In this document: positions 57,402 through 64,000 of the stretch, in pieces
Position numbering within the stretch: position 1 is the stretch's first letter
How the letters are laid out: the number at the start of each line of letters is the position of its first letter
Source: Schistosoma mansoni
Taxonomy: Eukaryota; Platyhelminthes; Trematoda; Strigeidida; Schistosomatidae
Direction: 5' to 3'
NCBI RefSeq assembly: GCF_000237925.1
Contig: NC_031499.1
Coordinates: 4,356,775-4,420,774 of the forward strand
DNA: 64,000 bases
The notes under the pieces: generated by a model
What the model was told of the DNA's origin: nothing
Databases searched by the model: none
The model's input: the letters and a program-made list of their open reading frames with translations, nothing else
Made by a program: the position numbers and the translations under genes

Positions 57402-57727
57402 TGATGATGCAACGGATGTTCTAGTTTTACAACTAGCTACCAGTAGCACCTTCTATATTCGATCGTTCCCAGTCAGATAGAAATCAGAAGTCAGACGAGA
57501 AGAGGCAGGAAAGATGTATTTGATTCGTTACCAATATATCGAGGACATTTTCTATAAGCTGGCTAATGAAACGTAGGAGCTGTGTCCCACGCCGTGTTGA
57601 AACGTGATCTGGTACGGATGTATGACCGAAAGCCTTTAGTTAAACAAGTCCACTTAAACAACATGGTCAGCATCCAATGTCGAACACTTAATGAGCTATT
57701 GATTTTGGGGAATTATTTACAGCTACA
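57402..57727 (-). repeat. 5' LTR of the gypsy element
   Basis: Partner of 52394-52719; TG...CA ends, followed by the TTGT flanking repeat. Confidence 0.93.
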
Positions 57728-57817
57728 TTGTGAATGTGAAGAGATCGGATCAACAGGCCATAAAATATCTCCCCTTATTTTTCTGAATTACACAGGTTCT
57801 AAGTTTAATGCATCTGG
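57728..57817 (+). CDS. Possible host exon at the edge of the LTR insertion
   Basis: Directly after the LTR the plus strand reads CECEEIGSTGHKIS, PLIFLNYTGSKF and NASG to a GTGAGT donor at 57818. Two N-glycosylation sequons (NYT, NAS) are present. If real, the gypsy element sits inside or just at the start of this exon, with the other exon edge near 52383. No homologue was recognised and the donor does not match the phase of 58895-59083. Confidence 0.25.
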
Positions 57818-58894
57818 GTGAGTTGCTAAGGTCCTATCTCTTAACACAAGTTCCTTTAATTTGTCATTTTTTGTGAGGAAATACGAGGAGTGCATAAACA
57901 TTGAAATTGGCTCCAAATATCTAAAAGCTTAGTATATCCTAGTCCCTGGAGAAGCCTTGTTAATATTCGTTTTCTTCGACTCCAGAACTTCATTTTGAAA
58001 TGATATGAAGAGTATCGTAAGGGGTACTTCATCCGTTTTTTCAATGTGAAAATTATCATAATCAATTTATTCAGATTGCTTAGTACCCACTAATCATTAT
58101 TATTCAGTTCTAGAATTCTATATTGACAGTTTTTGGAAAGCGTCAAATACCTGGTGAGCCATTCGCCAATCCTATACAGACTTTTTCGGGGATTGAATGT
58201 TACTTTGAGACCGTATCTCTACCATCAAAGTTTTAGAAGTGTCCAGGTATAAAGATCAATTATTATTTAATCAACAAATAATTAGAACGGAGGTGACTAA
58301 AGTTGTAGCGGCACTGGACAATAACCACACGACCTTTGGAGCTGGGCATATAATTATTGAAAAGATTTATACTCAACAATTGACAAGAAGGAAAGGTTAG
58401 CAATGGAGAACGCGGGAACACTAATTCGTCTGGTGGCCTGACTCAGCCTTCCAGATATGGTCGCTCTCGTATAAGATTAATTTAATTCATATTAAATATA
58501 TTGTTCCATCTCCAGTCTAACTGTGTTCTCCATTAGACAATTGGCTAAAAACGAAGCCCACTCTATACCCTATAAAATCTGAAAACGAAAAAAAAAGAGA
58601 GTTCAAACAGCTTCGAAAAAAAGGGAGATAGCCATTTGTATCGGAATACTGTTTTCAGCACTTTATTTTATAATTACACATTTCCATACTTCCTTCTAAA
58701 CTACCTTCATTTATACAGTTCCTTATCCATTCATACCTTGCCCACACTTATTTTTCTTTAACACATTAGTATGTTCTTACCCAATAAATACTTCACTAAC
58801 AGACAAATAGACTAAATGGTTATACCTTAACTATTCCTCCATGAAAATTGTGTGCTCTGCTTTTCGTCCTTCCTTTTTCTTACACCTTTTTCAG
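57818..58894. other. Stretch without recognised genes
   Basis: No exon, RNA or repeat recognised. Confidence 0.35.
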
Positions 58895-59083
58895 CCTCCT
58901 GCAGATACTCCATCGAAAACAGAAATGGCACGGGTGACTTCGTCCTACACCGTTATTAATGCTTCCGATATTCTGGAGGGATATAAGTTCGAAACTTCTA
59001 AAAGCCCCCAACTTCGCAAGTATCTATTCTCGAACATCAGTTGTATGTTGCAACGCTACCTCCATAAAGTGCGCCAAGTGTGA
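58895..59083 (+). CDS. Possible terminal exon of an unknown gene
   Basis: A strong acceptor (pyrimidine run ending TTTTTCAG) precedes 62 codons: PPADTPSKTEMARVTSSYT, VINASDILEGYKF and ETSKSPQLRKYLF through SCMLQRYLHKVRQV, then TGA. An AATAAA signal lies at 59241-59246. The family was not recognised and no upstream exon in matching phase was found in the window. It could also be the end of a retroelement, because the signal runs into a (TTA)n tract of the kind that ends some LINEs. Confidence 0.35.
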   Translation, partial: PPADTPSKTEMARVTSSYTVINASDILEGYKFETSKSPQLRKYLFSNISCMLQRYLHKVRQV

Positions 59084-59240
59084 TATTGATATTGACATGT
59101 TTCTTATGAAATCCATTTACATTAATATCTTATGAAATATCAACCCAGCTGAGTAATTTTCAACAGTGAAAATTGTAACTTCTTTAACAATTTGATCTTG
59201 CCTGTAAACCGGCATGCCTCATGTAACAATGTTATTTGAG

Positions 59241-59245
59241 AATAA

Positions 59246-59246
<1 letters not shown>
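59241..59246 (+). terminator. Poly(A) signal AATAAA
   Basis: AATAAA 158 bp after the stop at 59083, followed at once by a (TTA)n tract. Confidence 0.45.

Positions 59247-59275
<29 letters not shown>
59247..59275 (+). repeat. (TTA)n microsatellite
   Basis: About nine TTA units after the AATAAA sequence. Confidence 0.9.
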
Positions 59276-59278
<3 letters not shown>

Positions 59279-62200
59279 TAGTGGTTCTTACGATAGGACG
59301 AGTCAGTGTAGACAATGATGTAACTTCCACGTAAGATCTTGTAGATTAGGTAGTCACATCATGACAAATCTACTATTTAAGGATTAGGTCTATTATTAAA
59401 GCAGTGTTAATAACGAAGTAGACTATAATTCTACGAGGTCCTTATACTACCCTACGTGATAGAATTATCAGACAACCTTTAAGTAACTCTGTCGGCTGGA
59501 TATTACATCATTACGTGATAATATAGTCTCTTGATAAGCCATCGGGGTTTACTCAGCAAAGTCCACGACCAACCCCACAATATATCCTACAGAAACCTAG
59601 ATGACCTGTGCGTAAGGATTTAAGAAGACTAAGTTTTTAAGCTCTTAGATGAGGAAATATTTACTTACAACTCCTTATATTTGTGGAGATCAGAGAACTC
59701 CATCTGTAATCAGAAGCTTCCACTTTGTTAGCTTTGTTAGCGATTGCATCAAATTGTCATTATTATCAAACAGAAGTTTTATTAGGTAGACTTCGATTAA
59801 GCATGATTCTAAAAATAGGCGGACGCAGACACCTTCGTTCCTCCTAAAGATCTGAGAAAACTGTTAAGTCATTCACCATTATCACAGTAAGACTTGTGGT
59901 ACATGGAGTCAATCAAAACTCTCAAAATGAGGTTCAATTGTGCCTATTCAAAATCTTCCGATCGACAAGCGCATGTTCTCGGCCACGAAATGGTTCCATT
60001 TTCTAAAGAATTTATATATATATATATATATATATATCAATGAAAACTTGTCCATGTGATTCAGTTTCACTCAATAAACATCCTTTCTACTCTTAGCCTT
60101 CTCATTTAGCAGACATTCGGAGCTAGTAACACGAAGTTTGTCTATCAGTATCAATTTCCTACATAACACCTTGTGATAGTTTATTTCGTACATGCTCTAT
60201 AAGCCAACCAAAATAAGAGACTTTGAAATGAACACACCATTAAGGGAGCGTTTAGAATACTTTATCACTTACAGACGAACGAAGGGCAGGCTCAAATGCT
60301 CAGGATCACTTAAAGTAAGTCTGATGTCCAGTCTTCTGCTATATATCTGATGCGGCTTATCAGGGGTACTGATGTTTTCAAGAATACTGTCCACATCAAA
60401 CTCTCCCGAAGCTGAACGCAGCTAGAAAGAAGTGCAGTCACTATGAGTCGTGTTATCCAAGAAAAAAGAGACGCAACTGGACACAATTACAATACGCTGT
60501 ACGATCACAGCATAGTAAGACCTGGGTTGTTAAAGTCTATCAAATAAATTTTAATGATCAATCCCTGCCTACGTTTTATTCTTTGACTCTGTGACCTGTA
60601 ACACATTATTCACTTACATTCATTTGCGACACTGAAGCTGGTTAACTAGTGAGATTTCGAAGCAACTAGACAAATTTAAGTCCCAGTACATCAGCTTCTT
60701 TGACAGCTGGTAGAGTTAACCCCCAAAAGGGGATTAAATGCGAAGTGTAGAAACCAACCCACGACTCCTTTGATGAAGTGTTTGGATTCTATCTAACCAT
60801 TTATTATCCGACCTCTAATTGATGGGCTTGAGGTTTCGAATTCATATGAATTTTGTTCTTCATATTCCTACTTCGAAATAAAACGTTCCATCGGCTTCAA
60901 AATTAACCTAAGCATTTTAACTAAGTGTACCGAAATTGTTTAATTTCATAAGTGCAAATGAAAAGTATTTCACATCATGCTTTGCACTACATGATTTGCT
61001 TAAAATAGGCCTGCAGGCTGAGAAGAATTATTTGATAGACTTGTAGCCACGTTTTTTGTATCTCAAATGCAGTTAACAAACTTCCGAGGCCTAGAGAATT
61101 AATAGTAATACTTATATTATGTCACATGTTTATTAGCTTAGAGTTCTAGTGTGTTACCACTTTTTTCGGCTTGCCAACAATACTGTGTGGCAGTTGGAAA
61201 CAACCTTGCTCAAAAGATGGCGTCCTCTTGCCACATGACGTCTTGTTATCAGATTTCTTTCCTTTATGATTGTTTCAATAACAGTCCGTGTGTTAACTGG
61301 TATGTCAGTAAGCGTACATAAGTCACATCATATAATGTACCTGAGTTGCGTCGAAAATGATGTCAATTATCTGAAAAGATAAATTTTAGGAGTTGCGCAG
61401 TTCTAGCCACTGATGTAAACTAGGTAATTTCTCTTCCCTTGCATCCTGCCACCTCAGCAAGCCCAGAGATCTTCAGTATCCCCTAGTCTCCATAGTCTGC
61501 CCCTTATTTCTCAAGTCATTGGGTACCGATGAACATCAAGTGAAGCTTTTTTTGTTTTTAATGAGTTTCCAAATTTTGACGTCGTCAACGTGAGTCTAGC
61601 CAATCCAGATCTTCCACAAAAACTAGGAGAGAAATGAATCCTATAATGATACATTTAGATACCTCAGTAGTTAAAGTTCTCAAGGTAGCGTGTATTCAGA
61701 TACAGTGGGTGCAAAAGTCACCCTCACTAGTATTTTGGGAACCAGGGGTGGAAGTAATAGGCAAAACTCATTTCTGTAACTCTCACTGTGGAGGGTTCAT
61801 ATGATATAACTCCACCACATATGTCTAATAGTTTAACTTATCCCGATTGACTTTCATAGTAATTTTATTGAGTAAGTTTTTTCATAACATCCTTTACATG
61901 TTATAATTGTGAAGATTCCAGTTACTCCTATGTGTACACTTATTGTTACTGGTCTTATGTATACCAGACTACAGCCAGAGGGACGTATTGAATGTTCAGC
62001 TTATGAATTGGTAGACTTGAGTGCATTGTTTCATGGACAGGAGTAGAGTCATTTTATATAAACTCTACCATTCTTCCAGATCAACGTAGATGCTTCCTCC
62101 CTACTATGATATTTCGTCAAGTTCAGTTCTTACCCCATTGCAATCATTTTTGTGTTGTTTTTCCCACCAAGTCCGTGTAACATGTTATCCGTGTGTAGAT

Positions 62201-63239
62201 ATATCGCAGGCCTGGTGGTTCACGATTTTTCTTAGTTAATTTGTAAATGGAATAAACTGGGACAACTGAAATGGTTTGTACCATCTGAACCGTCCACACG
62301 CTCTCCGAGTTTGACATGAAGTTGTTTATCTCTCACTAACAACCGGAAATATCCACTTATCCATTACCGTGTTGGAAAATTAGGCGCTTCTAGAGATTCG
62401 AAATGCGTCTTCATATTGCTGGTAGACAACCACAATCATGCCAGGACTTAAACACTTAGCTGTAAGTGTAGCTGTTTCGGTCAACTGCTATCGTTCTTGT
62501 TGCTTCAATCGAAACGCACGTACGACCATTTTCACACAAACATACCACTTATAGATGTTACTGGATCCACGCGAAGTTGCTTACTAGGACGTTCAAAAGT
62601 AATGTTGCAATTTTAAGCGTCATTTAGGTTTTGTCCCCGTGTAACAAGTGCTCACCTACTCCTATTGTTTCATTCTTTCGAAGCCTTGCTCTCGCATACC
62701 TCCTCCTTAAACTGTCTCAAATTTTAATTTTTAATCTATTGATAGCGTGCGCAGTTTAAGCGTTGCCACCAGTACCTAAACCACAACCACGAGGTTGACT
62801 AACAGGGGTGGAAGTAATAATTCAGAGGTTATCATTAGGCAGGAAATTCTCGTTTCTAATAACAGGTTCGTCAAAAAATCAAGACGACACTGGAAAAGTA
62901 GTCTTCGAGTAACGTATACAATATGAATCACTCAGATCAGACACCGAAACTAAATTTCCAACCAAGCGATCGGGATCACACACTTACCCTGATCCCTACT
63001 CATAGTAAGACCAGCAACTAAAAAGGAAACTAGAGAAAAGGACGTCCCTAACTGTTCATATTGCTGACCGCTACTGGGTAGACAAAGGACAAAAATTATA
63101 TTTGTACTCATGTCCGTCGCTCGTTTAGACTGTGACTCGGAATTTAGATGTAACTTCTGTAGTGTCTGGGTTCACCGTCGCCGTGATTTGCAATACCAAA
63201 GCAGTGCTACGAGTTCATGTTAAGTCACCCCTGACGGTG
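59276..63239. other. Intergenic stretch without recognised genes
   Basis: Contains an (AT)n microsatellite at about 60012-60037. The word AGGGGTGGAAGTAAT occurs at about 61744 and 62804 and may mark an unidentified repeat. No exon, RNA gene or LINE domain was recognised. Confidence 0.4.
60012..60037 (+). repeat. (AT)n microsatellite
   Basis: About 13 uninterrupted TA units. Confidence 0.9.
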
Positions 63240-64000
63240 ACTGTCAGCTAGACTTCACGCATTACTTAAAGTGTAGTCCGTCATGTGAATTCCATGTGAC
63301 GTCGACGATCTCAGGTACACCATGGTGTTGAAAAAGGTTCCATAAGGTTCTCCTATCCACACTGTCAAACGCCTTTTCATGGTCAAGAAAGTTGATGAAT
63401 GGTGACGAGTTCTATTCATTTGGTTGTTCAAAGATAATCCGTAGTGTCGCAATTTGTTCTGTTCACGACCGATCCTTACGGAGTCTGACCTGTTGATCTC
63501 GAAGCTAGGCGCCTACTGAATCGTTTATCCGGTTCAGCAACGCTCCGTTGAATACTTCTCCTGGTATAGATAATATTGTGATATCTCTGCAGTCCCCACA
63601 TTTAATGAGGTCTTCGATATCTTGGTGAGATCTCCTTTCCAGTTTGTCGCTATTTGTTCCTCCTCCAAAATCTTCCTGAACAGGATACGAAACACCTCAG
63701 TTACTTTTATGTTTGACTTCAATGCTTCGTCTGGTATGTTGTCTTGTCCTACTGCTTTCTCACACTTGATTTGTCTGATGGCAATGATGATTTCTTCGAT
63801 TATTAACGGACCGACATATACAGGAAGGTCTGTGTGCTACTTCGATATCTGCTGGATTCAATCGAGCTGCATAAAGTATTCTACCCATGTGTTTTTCAAC
63901 TGTTCGCAAATTTTTCAACTGTTCGCAAATTTCAGTGATGGACTCGCCTTCTTTATCCTTGACAGGTCTCTCTGATTTATAACGTTTCCATGCATATTTC
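63240..64000 (-). pseudogene. RTE-type LINE reverse-transcriptase fragment (SR3/Perere-3-like), runs off the window
   Basis: Minus-strand remains in several frames, in family order from the right edge: KRYKSERPVKDKEGESITEI, NRRNHHCHQTNQV-like linker, EALKSNIKVTEVFRILFRKILEEEQIATNWK, then FLT/D.EK..FDSVDRRTLWNLF (motif A region) and HHGVPE.VDVT. This is the N-terminal to middle part of the reverse transcriptase of schistosome RTE elements. Multiple frame changes and stops show decay. The endonuclease would lie beyond 64000. Confidence 0.75.

Larger units (their letters stand above)
52394..57727 (-). mobile_element. CsRn1/Boudicca-like Ty3/gypsy LTR retrotransposon, nearly whole (fossil)
   Basis: The element is 5334 bp on the minus strand, with 326-bp LTRs at 52394-52719 and 57402-57727 (TG...CA ends) and a 4-bp flanking repeat TTGT (52390-52393 and 57728-57731). 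Parts in order on the minus strand are the 5' LTR, a primer-binding site (57383-57401), gag, protease, reverse transcriptase, RNase H, integrase, a purine tract and the 3' LTR. The LTRs differ at about five positions, so insertion was recent. The primer site resembles tRNA-Trp and the gag knuckle has a CHCC spacing; both are marks of the CsRn1 clade, which includes schistosome Boudicca. It looks nearly whole, with at most a few breaks. Confidence 0.9.

Overview
This window looks like nuclear DNA of a blood fluke (genus Schistosoma); the species cannot be fixed from the sequence. The reasons are the AT-rich composition, very long introns, hammerhead-ribozyme SINEs of the Sm-alpha type, RTE-clade LINEs resembling SR2 and SR3/Perere-3, and a Ty3/gypsy LTR element of the CsRn1/Boudicca kind. 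Most of the 64 kb is intron or intergenic DNA packed with retroelements of many ages. A 200-base run of N (16256-16455) is an assembly gap beside a trinucleotide repeat.

Host genes. A plus-strand gene for a small four-pass MARVEL-domain membrane protein spans about 10.5-40.5 kb. Its recognisable exons are 10531-10764 (TM1-TM2), 28207-28305 (TM3) and 40370-40548 (TM4 and tail), separated by introns of about 17 and 12 kb. A one-base phase clash between the last two means a small exon, unusual splicing or an assembly indel is still unexplained. A minus-strand gene at 50083-50849 encodes a SET-domain histone lysine methyltransferase closest in motifs to the SETMAR/SUV39 group, and a second, related 5' exon lies about 700 bp upstream. 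A possible terminal exon with poly(A) signal sits at 58895-59246.

Layout. 0-2.3 kb: 3' part of a broken LTR element and its LTR. 3.2-6.1 kb: an older, internally deleted gypsy-like relic between short LTRs. 9.0-9.3 kb: diverged solo LTR. 10.2-10.4 kb: LINE reverse-transcriptase tail just upstream of the MARVEL gene. 14-38 kb (mostly introns): many tRNA-derived SINEs with hammerhead ribozymes, a decayed 18S rRNA pseudogene (23071-23672), and LINE fragments. 41.4-45.9 kb: a near full-length RTE LINE inserted into an older copy of the same family with a 12-bp target-site duplication. 48.7-49.2 kb: another 5' piece of that LINE. 52.4-57.7 kb: a 5.3-kb LTR retrotransposon with 326-bp LTRs that differ at about five positions, so a young insertion. 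63.2-64.0 kb: another RTE fragment running off the right edge.

The most unusual content is the hammerhead system. At least two full SINE-like units (31840-32268 and 32431-32856) keep every core ribozyme base, begin and end with the same 25-27 bp so that each is slightly longer than one unit, and one is flanked by a target-site duplication. An 88-bp insertion (31587-31674) that is almost nothing but a hammerhead is itself bounded by an 11-bp duplication. This pattern suggests mobility of the ribozyme RNA itself, as proposed for retrozymes.
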